A stretch of DNA of 64,000 bases from Pseudomonas viridiflava (GTDB lineage: Bacteria > Pseudomonadota > Gammaproteobacteria > Pseudomonadales > Pseudomonadaceae). Position 1 is the first letter of the stretch, and every line of letters begins with the position of its first letter. The position numbers and the translations under genes were made by a program. The stretch lies in assembly GCF_900601905.1 (NCBI RefSeq), contig NZ_UWFA01000170.1, positions 186,001 to 250,000 on the forward strand, in the 5' to 3' direction. Positions 25,158-34,325 of the stretch are shown one piece after another. The notes beneath the pieces were generated by a model, which searched no databases, was not told where the DNA came from, and saw only the letters and a list, made by a program, of their open reading frames with translations.

Positions 25158-26783
25158 CTACAAACTAAACCGCGAAACCATGCTGTTCAGGTCAACCGCC
25201 AGGCGAGTCAGTTCGCCGCTGGCGGCGCTGGTCTGTGCTGCGCCGTCAGAGGACTGCGCCGACAGATCGCGAATGTTGACCAGGTTGCGATCGACTTCAC
25301 GAGCCACCTGGGCCTGCTCTTCTGCAGCGCTGGCGATCACTAGGTTGCGTTCGTTGATCTCCACCACGGCACTGTTGATGGTGTCCAGCGCCAAGCCTGC
25401 GCCCTTGGCGATGTTCAGTGTCGATTCGGCGCGTTCGGTACTGTTGCGCATCGAGCCCACGGCTTTTTCGGTGCCGCCCTGGATGCTGCCGATCATGCGT
25501 TCGATTTCGCTGGTGGACTGCTGAGTGCGATGGGCCAGCGCACGAACTTCATCGGCGACAACCGCAAAACCGCGACCCGCTTCACCGGCACGGGCCGCTT
25601 CGATCGCGGCATTCAGGGCCAGCAGGTTGGTCTGATCCGCCAGACCACGAATCACATCCAGCACTTTGCCGATATCTCGGGACTCATCCGCCAGATTGCC
25701 AATCAGCTGCGCCGTGCTTTGCACGTCGCCACTCATGCGCTCGATGGCGTTAACGGTTTCCTGAACCAGATCGCGACCGTCACCCGCCGACGCTGTCGCG
25801 TTTTTCGACGCCTCGGAGGTGCTCACCGCGTTGCGCGCCACTTCTTCCACAGCGCTGGTCATTTGGTTGACCGCAGTGGCTGCCTGCTCGATTTCATTGT
25901 TCTGTTGCGACAGGCCGCGGGCGCTTTCGTCCGTGACTGCATTGAGTTCTTCGGCAGCCGACGCCAGTTGCGTGGCCGAACCGGAGATACGCATCAAAGT
26001 GTCGCGCAGTTTTTCCTGCATCTTCTGCATGGCGGCCAGCAAACGACCCGCTTCGTCAGTGCCATCGACCTTGATCGACCGCGTCAGGTTGCCCTCGGCG
26101 ATGGTTTCGGCGGCTTCCAGCGCTGCAGCAATCGGGCGAGTGATGCTGTTGGTCAGCAGCCAGGCGAACAGCATGGTCAGAATCGTCGCGACAATCAGCA
26201 AACCTACCACCAGGTTGAATGCGGAGCGGTACTCGTCGGCTGCCGACTGGTTGGTAACAGCCAGCTGACTGCTGTTGATCTCGGCCAGTTTGCCCAAGGC
26301 TACGTTCATCTGGTCGGAATTGGCAGCGGACTCGGTGTTCAGCAGCCGAGTCATCTCTGCCAGATTGCCCGAGCGGCTAAGGCTGATCAGGCGCCCTTCG
26401 ATCTGGCGATAATCGGCCAACAGGCGCACGTATTCGCTGTAGGCGGCCTGCTCTTGCGGGGACGAGATCAGCTTTTCGTAGGCTGCCTGAGCGTCGTTTA
26501 TCTGCTTGTTGCGCGTGGCAAACAGTTCGATGGTCTTGTCTTGAACATCCGGCTCGCGATTGGTCAGCAGGCGATAGGACAGAACACGCATGCGGATGCC
26601 CGTCACAGTGAGGGCGTCCAGGCTCTGAATGCTGGGTACGCTGTTCTGCGCGACTTCGTCGCCCGCTTCGCGGATCTTGCTCATCTGCGACAGGGCGAAA
26701 ATGCCGAGAATCAGCATCAGGGCGCCGATCAGGGAGAAGCCGAGGAACGCCCGCGGAGCAATATTCATGGTTCTTAATGACAT
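25158..26783 (-). CDS. Methyl-accepting chemotaxis protein
   Basis: A 541-residue transducer. Transmembrane helix 1 is at about residues 12-32, followed by a periplasmic four-helix-bundle ligand domain, then helix 2 near 190-210 ([19 protein letters not shown]), a HAMP domain and the long signalling coiled coil. The highly conserved tip reads [25 protein letters not shown]. The ligand is unknown. Its position beside gbc/sox genes suggests sensing of a related compound, which is only an inference. Confidence 0.93.
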   Translation of the reverse strand: MSLRTMNIAPRAFLGFSLIGALMLILGIFALSQMSKIREAGDEVAQNSVPSIQSLDALTVTGIRMRVLSYRLLTNREPDVQDKTIELFATRNKQINDAQAAYEKLISSPQEQAAYSEYVRLLADYRQIEGRLISLSRSGNLAEMTRLLNTESAANSDQMNVALGKLAEINSSQLAVTNQSAADEYRSAFNLVVGLLIVATILTMLFAWLLTNSITRPIAAALEAAETIAEGNLTRSIKVDGTDEAGRLLAAMQKMQEKLRDTLMRISGSATQLASAAEELNAVTDESARGLSQQNNEIEQAATAVNQMTSAVEEVARNAVSTSEASKNATASAGDGRDLVQETVNAIERMSGDVQSTAQLIGNLADESRDIGKVLDVIRGLADQTNLLALNAAIEAARAGEAGRGFAVVADEVRALAHRTQQSTSEIERMIGSIQGGTEKAVGSMRNSTERAESTLNIAKGAGLALDTINSAVVEINERNLVIASAAEEQAQVAREVDRNLVNIRDLSAQSSDGAAQTSAASGELTRLAVDLNSMVSRFSL

Positions 26784-27105
26784 GGTATTTCCAGAGAGTG
26801 GACCGCGTTCCGTGCGACCGAGAGAGTGATACCGAGATGAAATCCGTATCGGTCAAGCGGCCACAGACTTGAGCCAAAAGCGCCAGACGGACTGCGACAA
26901 ATCGCCATATCCCGCGCAGTCTGACGAGCAGCAGGAACCAGATGACGAAATCGCAGTCAACAGGGCCTCTTTATGCACTTACCTGCCAAAGAAAGCACAG
27001 ACGCTGAAACACCACGATTTGAAGGCTCAGACGCCGATAAACCCTGGCAAGCGCAATGACTTTTCTTTAAGGTGTGCGCCCGTTGAAATAGCTCGAGAAA
27101 TCACA
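26784..27105. other. Gap between the chemoreceptor and zapB-like genes
   Basis: 322 bp between divergent genes. It should contain both promoters. An open frame continues upstream of the zapB-like gene for 79 codons, but its composition is not coding-like and it has no ribosome site. I see no RNA gene or repeat here. Confidence 0.4.
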
Positions 27106-27339
27106 ATGTTGGAAGCATCCCTAAGCCAGTTGGAACAACTTGTCAGCGATCTGGTGCAACAGAACCAGCAGCTGCAAAACACGAATGCCCAACTCAGCAC
27201 CGAGTTGGCTCAGGTCAGGGATGACAACGACAGCCTGCAACTGACTCTGATGGAGCAGGAAGAGAAACAAGGCGCCACCGCCGCCCGCATTCAGGCCCTG
27301 GTTGAACGCGCTACCAGCGTCAGCGCTGTGAGCGCATGA
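27106..27339 (+). CDS. ZapB-like coiled-coil protein
   Basis: A 77-residue all-helical coiled coil (LEQLVSDLVQQNQQLQNTNA, then NDSLQLTLMEQEEK) with no membrane segment. It resembles the small TIGR02449/ZapB-like proteins encoded just before zapA in pseudomonads. The stop overlaps the zapA start (ATGA). It probably acts with ZapA at the division ring. Confidence 0.7.
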   Translation: MLEASLSQLEQLVSDLVQQNQQLQNTNAQLSTELAQVRDDNDSLQLTLMEQEEKQGATAARIQALVERATSVSAVSA

Positions 27340-27638
27340 GTACTGACAGAGACGGGGTGACGGTCGTTTCGATTCTGGGCAACGACTACTCGATCAAGGC
27401 TCCGGCTGGCGAAGAGCAGACCTTGCTGCAGGCCACCGCCATGCTTCGCGCCTCACTGGCCGACACCAAGCGCAAATACCCCAGCCTGATCGGTGATCGC
27501 CTGCTGGTGCTGGCGGCCTTGAACCTGTGCTCGCAGCAGGTTGAGCTCAAACAGCTGCATCAGATTGAACTTGAGCGCTGCCAGCAACAGATCGATGCGA
27601 CGGTGGATGTGCTGTCGAAGACGATTGCGCAGAGCTAA
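27336..27638 (+). CDS. zapA: Cell division protein ZapA (or paralogue)
   Basis: A 100-residue protein matching ZapA: an N-terminal VTVVSILGNDYSIKAPAGEE sheet region and a C-terminal dimerisation helix. ZapA cross-links FtsZ filaments. It is translationally coupled to the zapB-like gene. In many gamma-proteobacteria zapA is followed by 6S RNA and a formyl-THF cyclo-ligase gene. Here only a REP pair and ltaE follow, so this may be a second copy. Confidence 0.8.
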   Translation: MSTDRDGVTVVSILGNDYSIKAPAGEEQTLLQATAMLRASLADTKRKYPSLIGDRLLVLAALNLCSQQVELKQLHQIELERCQQQIDATVDVLSKTIAQS

Positions 27639-27648
27639 TGCTGATTTT

Positions 27649-27737
27649 GTTGGAGCGAGGCTTGCCCGCGAAGAGCGATAACGCGGTGTGCCTGACATAT
27701 CGAGTTGCCTAATTCGCGGGCAAGCCTCGCTCCAACA
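27649..27737. repeat. REP inverted pair (GCGAGGCTTGCCCGCGA family)
   Basis: Arms gttggagcgaggcttgcccg and its complement lie between the convergent zapA and ltaE. Confidence 0.9.
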
Positions 27738-27747
27738 AATAGAAATC

Positions 27748-28788
27748 TTAAGCCCCCATCACCGCCCGAATATCCGCCGCCAGCTCGCGGACGCGGGCCT
27801 CTTCGGTATCCCATGAGCACATGAACCGTGCGCCGCCATTGCCGATGAAGGTGTAGAACCTCCAGCCTTTGGCCGTCAGGGCCGCTATGGCCGGTTCCGA
27901 CAGTTGCAGGAACACGCCATTGGCCTGCACCGGAAACATCAGCTCGACGCCCGGAATATCCTCGACCAGCTTCGCGAGCAATTGTGCGCAATGGTTGGCG
28001 TGGTTGGCGTGCTTGAGCCACGCGTCGTTTTCCAACAGCCCGACCCAGGGCGCCGACAGGAAGCGCATTTTCGAGGCCAGTTGCCCGGCCTGCTTGCAGC
28101 GATAATCAAAGTCTTCAGCCAGTTCATGATTGAAGAACAGAATCGCCTCGCCCACCGCCATGCCGTTCTTGGTGCCGCCAAAGCACAGCACGTCGACGCC
28201 GGACTTCCAGGTCAGCTCGGCGGGTGAGCAATCAAGGAAGGCACAGGCATTGGAAAACCGCGCACCATCCATATGCAGGTTCAGGTTCAGTTCTTTACAG
28301 GTGGCGCTGATGGCCTTGAGCTCTTCAGGCTGGTAGACACTGCCTACTTCGGTCGCCTGGGTCAGGGTTACGACGCGTGGCTTGGGGTAATGAATGTCCT
28401 GACGCTTGAGCGCGACTTCGCGGATCGACTCGGGCGTCAGCTTGCCCATTTCGCTGCGGGCGGTAAGCAGCTTGGAGCCATTGGAAAAGAATTCTGGCGC
28501 GCCACATTCATCGGTCTCGACGTGGGCGGTTTCGGAGCAGATCACACTGTGATAGCTCTGGCACAGCGACGACAGCGCCAGGGAGTTGGCGGCCGTGCCG
28601 TTGAAGGCAAAGAACACTTCGCAATCGGTTTCAAATAATTTGCGGAATTGATCCGAGGCACGCGCGGTCCATTCGTCATCGCCGTAGGCACGCTGGTGGC
28701 CGTGGTTAGCCTGCTCCATCGCAGCCCAGGCTTCCGGGCAGATGCCCGAATAGTTATCACTGGCAAACTGCTGGCTCTTGTCGGTCAT
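27748..28788 (-). CDS. ltaE: Low-specificity L-threonine aldolase
   Basis: A 346-residue PLP enzyme cleaving threonine or allo-threonine to glycine and acetaldehyde. The PLP lysine is in LCFGGTKNGMAVGEA (near residue 205), and the substrate/PLP loop contains LNLHMDGARFSNA. The start MTDKSQQFASDN has AAGGA 7 nt upstream. The longer open frame upstream crosses a REP and is not coding. Its placement inside the betaine/sarcosine cluster fits glycine supply. Confidence 0.93.
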   Translation of the reverse strand: MTDKSQQFASDNYSGICPEAWAAMEQANHGHQRAYGDDEWTARASDQFRKLFETDCEVFFAFNGTAANSLALSSLCQSYHSVICSETAHVETDECGAPEFFSNGSKLLTARSEMGKLTPESIREVALKRQDIHYPKPRVVTLTQATEVGSVYQPEELKAISATCKELNLNLHMDGARFSNACAFLDCSPAELTWKSGVDVLCFGGTKNGMAVGEAILFFNHELAEDFDYRCKQAGQLASKMRFLSAPWVGLLENDAWLKHANHANHCAQLLAKLVEDIPGVELMFPVQANGVFLQLSEPAIAALTAKGWRFYTFIGNGGARFMCSWDTEEARVRELAADIRAVMGA

Positions 28789-28849
28789 AACCGAATCCTT
28801 GTCGTTGATTATGCTGCGCACTGTAGCGAAGATCGGGGCGCAGCAAAAC

Positions 28850-28941
28850 CTGTTGGAGCGAGGCTTGCCCGCGAAGAACGATAACGCGTTTTTCCTGCCC
28901 AACCGCGGTGAATGATTCGCGGGCAAGCCTCGCTCCAACAG
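28850..28941. repeat. REP inverted pair (GCGAGGCTTGCCCGCGA family)
   Basis: Arms tgttggagcgaggcttgccc and its complement lie between the divergent ltaE and the TraX-like gene, inside what should be their promoter region. Confidence 0.9.
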
Positions 28942-28960
28942 CTTCAAATACTGGAGAATC

Positions 28961-29704
28961 ATGGACCTGTCTAACCCGCCATACCTGCCTGGGCGCAACA
29001 AGGCGCTGGACCTGCTCAAGTGGCTGGCGATGCTGGCCATGGCGCTGGACCACTTGCGCTACGTCGGCTGGTCGGTGGATTTCCTGTACGTGCCTGGGCG
29101 GTTGGCGTTCCCGTGGTTCTGTCTGGCGATTGCAGCGAACCTGGGCCGTAAAAGCGCGCTGCTGCCGGAGCCGAAAGTGCAGTGGCGATACCTTGGCTGG
29201 ATGTTTCTGTTCGCGGTCCTGTCGGAAATCCCCTACCGCCTGTACATGCGCGAAGCCGACACGTTGAACGTCTTGCCCACCCTGCTGCTTGGGTTGCTGA
29301 TTGCTCAGGGTTGGCGACATCGGCTGCCCGTCACCCGAGTGATGGCACTTGCCGCGCTGCTGATAGCTGCGGTTTTCCACAAATATCTAATGTTCAGCCT
29401 CTTCGGCGCATTGCTGCCGCTGGCCTTTTTGCTGGTGCTGGAGCGCCCGCTCTGGTTCGCCTTGCTGCCCGGCGCCGTGTGCGTGGCGGGTAATGCCTGG
29501 CCGCAAATGTTCGCCGGGGCGGCATGGGGTGATCCGGTGTCCATTGGTTCGCTGATTGCCTGCCTGATCGCCCCGATGCTCGGCCTGGCGCTGCTGCGTC
29601 GCCGCCTACCCTTCCCGGTCAAACCCATGCGGCGCTGGGCGTATGCGATTTATCCGCTGCATTTTCTGGTGTTGCTGGGGGTGCGGGAGTTGTTGGCGCT
29701 CTAA
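28961..29704 (+). CDS. TraX-family membrane protein
   Basis: A 247-residue inner-membrane protein with about seven helices, starting LPGRNKALDLLKWLAMLAMALDHL. The D-H pair in MALDHLRY and the ending YPLHFLVLLGVR are typical of TraX (F-pilin N-acetyltransferase) relatives. Chromosomal members are probably acyltransferases of unknown acceptor. A gene of this type at the same place in other pseudomonads would make the location ancestral, not acquired. Confidence 0.8.
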   Translation: MDLSNPPYLPGRNKALDLLKWLAMLAMALDHLRYVGWSVDFLYVPGRLAFPWFCLAIAANLGRKSALLPEPKVQWRYLGWMFLFAVLSEIPYRLYMREADTLNVLPTLLLGLLIAQGWRHRLPVTRVMALAALLIAAVFHKYLMFSLFGALLPLAFLLVLERPLWFALLPGAVCVAGNAWPQMFAGAAWGDPVSIGSLIACLIAPMLGLALLRRRLPFPVKPMRRWAYAIYPLHFLVLLGVRELLAL

Positions 29705-29767
29705 CTCCTGGTCCTTGCTTGCGACGGCAATATTCCTGCTTCGATAAATGTGTCGAATGTACTGACC

Positions 29768-29793
29768 TCTTCGCGAGCAAGCTCGCTCCCACA
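29768..29793. repeat. Single REP arm (GCGAGCAAGCTCGCTCCC family)
   Basis: An unpaired arm, ttcgcgagcaagctcgctcc, between the TraX-like and aminotransferase genes. Confidence 0.65.
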
Positions 29794-29920
29794 TGGACCA
29801 CTGCAGCTATCCAAAATCCCTGTAGACAAACTGCCATCAGCGCCTTTATCTTCTGCGCTGGCCACCGCAGTGGCCAACGTCGCTCGGACGGTTCCGGGCG
29901 CTTACGTATCTGAGGCCTCC

Positions 29921-31141
29921 ATGGCAGACCTACCTTCGCCGCGCCGTTTTGCGCGTATCGATCGACTCCCCCCTTACGTCTTCAATATCACCGCCGAGCT
30001 GAAAATGGCCGCTCGCCGTCGTGGTGAGGACATCATCGACTTGAGCATGGGCAACCCAGACGGGCCAACCCCACCGCACATCGTCGAAAAACTCGTCACC
30101 GTCGCCCAACGTGAAGACACACACGGCTACTCGACTTCGCGTGGCATTCCGCGTCTGCGTCGGGCGATTTCCAACTGGTACAAAAAACGTTACGACGTTG
30201 ATATCGACTCGGAAGAAGAAGCCATCGTCACCATCGGCTCGAAAGAGGGCCTGGCGCACTTGATGCTCGCCACCCTCGATCAGGGCGACACGGTGCTGGT
30301 GCCCAACCCCAGCTACCCGATCCACATCTACGGCGCCGTGATTGCCGGTGCTCAGGTGCGTTCGGTGCCGCTGATACCCGGCGTGGACTTCTTTGCCGAG
30401 CTGGAAAAAGCCATTCGCGGTTCGATTCCCAAGCCGAAGATGATGATCCTCGGCTTCCCGTCCAATCCCACGGCGCAGTGTGTGGAGCTGGACTTCTTCG
30501 AACGCGTGGTCGCGCTGGCCAAGCAGTACGACGTGCTGGTCGTGCACGATCTGGCCTACGCCGACATCGTCTACGACGGCTGGAAAGCCCCGTCGATCAT
30601 GCAGGTGCCGGGCGCGAAAGACATTGCCGTGGAATTCTTCACACTGTCCAAGAGCTACAACATGGCGGGCTGGCGGATCGGTTTCATGGTCGGCAACCCG
30701 GATCTGGTCAATGCGCTGGCGCGGATCAAGAGCTACCACGACTACGGTACTTTCACCCCGCTGCAGGTCGCGGCCATCGCGGCACTGGAAGGTGATCAGC
30801 AATGTGTGCTGGACATCGCCGAGCAGTACCGCCAACGCCGCAACGTGCTGGTCAAAGGCCTGCACGAACTGGGCTGGATGGTGGAAAACCCGAAAGCCTC
30901 GATGTACGTCTGGGCCAAGATCCCACCTGCCTACGCGCACCTTGGCTCGCTGGAATTCGCCAAAAAGCTGCTGGCCGAAGCGAAGGTCTGTGTGTCGCCA
31001 GGGGTCGGTTTTGGTGAGTACGGCGACGACCACGTGCGCTTTGCGTTGATCGAAAATCAGGACCGCATTCGTCAGGCCGTGCGCGGTATTCGCGGGATGT
31101 TCCGGGCCGATGGGCAGTTGTCTGCTAAAGCTGTGGTCTGA
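29921..31141 (+). CDS. alaC: Alanine-type aminotransferase (AlaC family)
   Basis: A 406-residue fold-type I PLP aminotransferase. The PLP lysine lies in [16 protein letters not shown] (near residue 245), with substrate/PLP contacts [28 protein letters not shown] and HDLAYADI. It resembles E. coli AlaC (glutamate-pyruvate aminotransferase) throughout. The start [13 protein letters not shown] has TGAGG nearby, whereas the open frame upstream crosses a REP arm. It is followed by a clear terminator, so it is separate from the glyA operon. Confidence 0.88.
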   Translation: MADLPSPRRFARIDRLPPYVFNITAELKMAARRRGEDIIDLSMGNPDGPTPPHIVEKLVTVAQREDTHGYSTSRGIPRLRRAISNWYKKRYDVDIDSEEEAIVTIGSKEGLAHLMLATLDQGDTVLVPNPSYPIHIYGAVIAGAQVRSVPLIPGVDFFAELEKAIRGSIPKPKMMILGFPSNPTAQCVELDFFERVVALAKQYDVLVVHDLAYADIVYDGWKAPSIMQVPGAKDIAVEFFTLSKSYNMAGWRIGFMVGNPDLVNALARIKSYHDYGTFTPLQVAAIAALEGDQQCVLDIAEQYRQRRNVLVKGLHELGWMVENPKASMYVWAKIPPAYAHLGSLEFAKKLLAEAKVCVSPGVGFGEYGDDHVRFALIENQDRIRQAVRGIRGMFRADGQLSAKAVV

Positions 31142-31162
31142 TTGCGACGTAGCGCGAGCAAA

Positions 31163-31192
31163 AATCCTCCGCATTTCCGGAGGATTTTTTTT
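31163..31192 (+). terminator. Rho-independent terminator of alaC
   Basis: AATCCTCCG, a 6-nt loop and CGGAGGATT form a perfect 9-bp stem followed by a run of eight T. Confidence 0.9.
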
Positions 31193-31203
31193 ACCTGACA
31201 AGA

Positions 31204-31274
31204 CGCCTTCGCGAGCAAGCTCGCTCCCACCGAACCTGCGCAACCCCGTGGGAGCGAGCTTGCTCGCGAAGGCG
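31204..31274. repeat. REP inverted pair (GCGAGCAAGCTCGC family), short spacer
   Basis: Arms cgccttcgcgagcaagctcg and its complement are almost perfectly palindromic over about 30 bp, with a 15-bp spacer. Confidence 0.9.
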
Positions 31275-31466
31275 ATCGTTCTCACGATCGCTTATCTCTG
31301 GGTATTCCCCACTCATCACTCAGGCATGTCGTAAACGCACCTTTGCGTGGCGTGCGCAGGCATTTGGCGTCTTTGGTCCGGCCCTAGTATCGCTGTCAAA
31401 GGGCCCGGCTAGATGCTGCGGTCCTACCGATAAGTCAGGCGCGACGCCGCCGCTGGGAGAACCGCA

Positions 31467-32720
31467 ATGTTCAGCAAGAATGACCAAATCCAAGGCTATG
31501 ACGATGCACTGCTGGCAGCGATGAACGCCGAGGAGCAACGTCAGGAAGATCACATCGAGCTGATCGCCTCGGAGAACTACACCAGCCAGCGCGTGATGGA
31601 AGCCCAGGGCAGCGGCCTGACCAACAAATATGCCGAAGGTTATCCGGGCAAGCGCTACTACGGCGGCTGCGAGCATGTGGATAAAGTCGAGCAACTGGCC
31701 ATTGATCGCGCCAAGCAACTGTTCGGCGCCGATTACGCCAACGTTCAGCCGCACTCCGGCAGCTCGGCCAACGCGGCGGTTTATCTGGCGTTGCTGCAGG
31801 CTGGCGACACCGTGCTGGGCATGAGCCTGGCTCACGGCGGTCACTTGACCCACGGCGCTAAAGTCAGCTTCTCCGGCAAGCTCTACAACGCGGTGCAATA
31901 CGGTATCGACACCTCTACCGGCCTGATCGATTACGACGAAGTCGAGCGCATCGCCGTTGAATGTCAGCCAAAAATGATCATCGCCGGGTTCTCGGCCTAC
32001 TCGAAAACCCTCGACTTCCCACGCTTTCGCGCCATTGCAGACAAAGTCGGCGCTTACCTGTTTGTCGACATGGCCCACGTCGCCGGCCTGGTGGCCGCCG
32101 GTCTGTACCCGAACCCGCTGCCGTACGCCGACGTGGTCACCACCACCACCCACAAAACCCTGCGCGGTCCACGTGGCGGTCTGATCCTGGCCAAGGCCAA
32201 CGAAGAGATCGAGAAAAAGCTCAACTCCGCGGTATTCCCGGGCGGTCAGGGCGGCCCGCTGATGCACGTGATTGCCGCCAAGGCCGTGTGCTTCAAGGAA
32301 GCCATGGAGCCAGGCTTCAAGGTTTATCAGCAGCAAGTGATCGATAACGCCCAGGCCATGGCGCAAGTGTTCATCGACCGTGGCTTTGATGTGGTGTCCG
32401 GCGGTACCGATAACCACCTGTTCCTGGTCAGCCTGATCCGTCAGGGCCTGACCGGCAAAGACGCCGACGCCGCCTTGGGCCGTGCGCACATTACCGTCAA
32501 CAAGAACTCGGTGCCGAACGACCCGCAATCGCCGTTCGTGACCTCGGGCCTGCGTATCGGCACCCCGGCCGTCACCACGCGCGGCTTCAAGGTCACCCAA
32601 TGCATCACGCTGGCCGGCTGGATCTGCGACATCCTCGACAACCTCGGCGATGCCGACGTCGAGGCCAATGTCGCCAGCCAGGTCGCCGCCCTGTGCACCG
32701 ACTTCCCGGTTTATAGCTGA
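31467..32720 (+). CDS. glyA: Serine hydroxymethyltransferase (sox-linked copy)
   Basis: A 417-residue PLP enzyme interconverting serine and glycine with methylene-THF. The PLP lysine is in [16 protein letters not shown] (near residue 229) and THF-binding blocks such as [10 protein letters not shown] are intact. GGGAGA precedes ATG. It is the first gene of glyA-soxBDAG, 16 bp ahead of soxB, so glycine and C1 units made by sarcosine oxidase are channelled into serine. Pseudomonads usually have further glyA copies elsewhere. Confidence 0.95.
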   Translation: MFSKNDQIQGYDDALLAAMNAEEQRQEDHIELIASENYTSQRVMEAQGSGLTNKYAEGYPGKRYYGGCEHVDKVEQLAIDRAKQLFGADYANVQPHSGSSANAAVYLALLQAGDTVLGMSLAHGGHLTHGAKVSFSGKLYNAVQYGIDTSTGLIDYDEVERIAVECQPKMIIAGFSAYSKTLDFPRFRAIADKVGAYLFVDMAHVAGLVAAGLYPNPLPYADVVTTTTHKTLRGPRGGLILAKANEEIEKKLNSAVFPGGQGGPLMHVIAAKAVCFKEAMEPGFKVYQQQVIDNAQAMAQVFIDRGFDVVSGGTDNHLFLVSLIRQGLTGKDADAALGRAHITVNKNSVPNDPQSPFVTSGLRIGTPAVTTRGFKVTQCITLAGWICDILDNLGDADVEANVASQVAALCTDFPVYS

Positions 32721-32736
32721 GTCAGGAGTAGCATTC

Positions 32737-33987
32737 ATGCAGCATTACTCAGGCTTCGGCCTCTTCAAACACTCCCTCAGCCACCACGAAAACTGGCAGC
32801 GCATGTGGCGCACGCCAACCCCGAAAAAAGTCTACGACGTGGTCATCGTCGGCGGCGGCGGGCATGGTCTGGCGACGGCTTACTACCTGGCCAAAGAGCA
32901 CGGCATCACTAACGTGGCCGTGGTTGAAAAAGGCTGGCTAGGCGGCGGCAACACGGCGCGTAACACGACCATCGTGCGCTCCAACTACCTGTGGGACGAG
33001 TCAGCGCACCTGTACGAACACGCGATGAAATTGTGGGAAGGCCTGTCTCAGGACCTGAACTACAACGTGATGTTCTCCCAGCGCGGCGTCTACAACCTGT
33101 GCCACACCCTGCAGGACATCCGTGATTCCGAGCGCCGCGTCAGCGCCAACCGCCTGAACGGGGTGGACGGCGAGCTGCTCGACGGCAAACAGGTAGCGGA
33201 AGAAATCCCGTACCTGGACTGCTCGAAGAACACCCGCTACCCGATCATTGGCGCCACTGTGCAACGTCGCGGTGGTGTAGCCCGTCACGATGCCGTGGCC
33301 TGGGGCTTTGCCCGCGCCGCTGACGCACTGGGCGTTGATTTGATCCAGCAGACCGAAGTGATCGGCTTCCGCAAGGAAAACGGTGTGTGCATCGGCGTGG
33401 AAACCAACAAAGGTTTCATCGGGGCCAAGCGCGTTGGTGTGGTGACAGCCGGTAACTCCGGGCACATGGCGAAACTGGCGGGCTTCCGTCTGCCGGTGGA
33501 ATCCCACCCGCTGCAAGCGCTGGTGTCCGAGCCGATCAAGCCGATTATCGACAGCGTGATCATGTCCAACGCGGTACACGGTTACATCAGCCAGTCCGAC
33601 AAGGGTGACCTGGTGATCGGTGCCGGTATCGACGGCTACAACGGCTATGGCCAGCGCGGTTCGTACCCGGTGATCGAGCACACTATTCAGGCCATCGTCG
33701 AGATGTTCCCGGTGTTGTCCCGTGTGCGCATGAACCGTCAGTGGGGCGGCATCGTCGACACCACGCCGGACGCTTGCCCGATCATTTCCAAAACGCCGGT
33801 GCCGAACATGTTCTTCAACTGCGGTTGGGGCACCGGCGGCTTCAAGGCCACGCCGGGCTCGGGCAACGTGTTTGCCGCAAGCCTGGCCAAGGGTGAAATG
33901 CATCCACTGGCCAAACCTTTCTCCATCGACCGTTTCCACAACGGTGCGTTGATCGATGAACACGGCGCTGCCGCGGTCGCCCACTAA
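32737..33987 (+). CDS. soxB: Sarcosine oxidase beta subunit
   Basis: A 416-residue FAD-dependent amine oxidase. The dinucleotide-binding motif [17 protein letters not shown] is near residue 33 and the covalent-flavin region [12 protein letters not shown] follows. It forms the heterotetrameric sarcosine oxidase (SoxBDAG), oxidising sarcosine to glycine with H2O2 and formaldehyde or methylene-THF. CAGGAG lies 8 nt before the ATG giving [13 protein letters not shown], which matches the family N-terminus. Confidence 0.96.
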   Translation: MQHYSGFGLFKHSLSHHENWQRMWRTPTPKKVYDVVIVGGGGHGLATAYYLAKEHGITNVAVVEKGWLGGGNTARNTTIVRSNYLWDESAHLYEHAMKLWEGLSQDLNYNVMFSQRGVYNLCHTLQDIRDSERRVSANRLNGVDGELLDGKQVAEEIPYLDCSKNTRYPIIGATVQRRGGVARHDAVAWGFARAADALGVDLIQQTEVIGFRKENGVCIGVETNKGFIGAKRVGVVTAGNSGHMAKLAGFRLPVESHPLQALVSEPIKPIIDSVIMSNAVHGYISQSDKGDLVIGAGIDGYNGYGQRGSYPVIEHTIQAIVEMFPVLSRVRMNRQWGGIVDTTPDACPIISKTPVPNMFFNCGWGTGGFKATPGSGNVFAASLAKGEMHPLAKPFSIDRFHNGALIDEHGAAAVAH

Positions 33988-34001
33988 GAGGAGCACTACC
34001 C

Positions 34002-34325
34002 ATGTTGCACATCTTCTGCCCTCACTGTGGCGAACTGCGCTCCGAAGAGGAGTTCCACGCTTCCGGCCAGGCCCACATCCCGCGTCCGCTGGACCCGGCT
34101 GCCTGCACCGACGAGCAATGGGGCGACTACATGTTCTTCCGCGACAACCCGCGCGGGCTGCATCACGAGCTGTGGATCCACGCCGCCGGTTGCCGTCAGT
34201 ACTTCAACGCGACCCGCGACACCGTGACTTACGAAATTCTCGAAACCTACCTGATTGGCACTAAACCGCAGTTCACAAACCCTGCGTTTAAGAAGGCTGC
34301 TGAAGGCGAGGGAGACCAGGTATGA
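34002..34325 (+). CDS. soxD: Sarcosine oxidase delta subunit
   Basis: A 107-residue zinc-binding subunit. CPHCGELR at the N-terminus supplies two cysteines, with further ligand candidates H59 and C63 in IHAAGCRQYF. It follows soxB by 14 bp and overlaps soxA by ATGA. Confidence 0.95.
   Translation: MLHIFCPHCGELRSEEEFHASGQAHIPRPLDPAACTDEQWGDYMFFRDNPRGLHHELWIHAAGCRQYFNATRDTVTYEILETYLIGTKPQFTNPAFKKAAEGEGDQV

Larger units (their letters stand above)
31142..31466. other. Gap before glyA with terminator, REP and glyA/sox promoter region
   Basis: It holds the aminotransferase terminator, a near-perfect REP palindrome, then about 190 bp of GC-rich leader before glyA. I looked for glycine-riboswitch motifs and found none that I could support. 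Confidence 0.5.

Noticed and set aside
27639..27747. 6S RNA after zapA
   Set aside because: The gap is only about 110 bp and is filled by a REP pair.
28789..29040. 84-codon N-terminal extension of ltaE
   Set aside because: It crosses a complete REP pair. The internal ATG has a good ribosome site and gives the family N-terminus.
31275..31466. Glycine riboswitch upstream of glyA
   Set aside because: Looked for because of the pathway. No conserved tandem aptamer motifs could be recognised.
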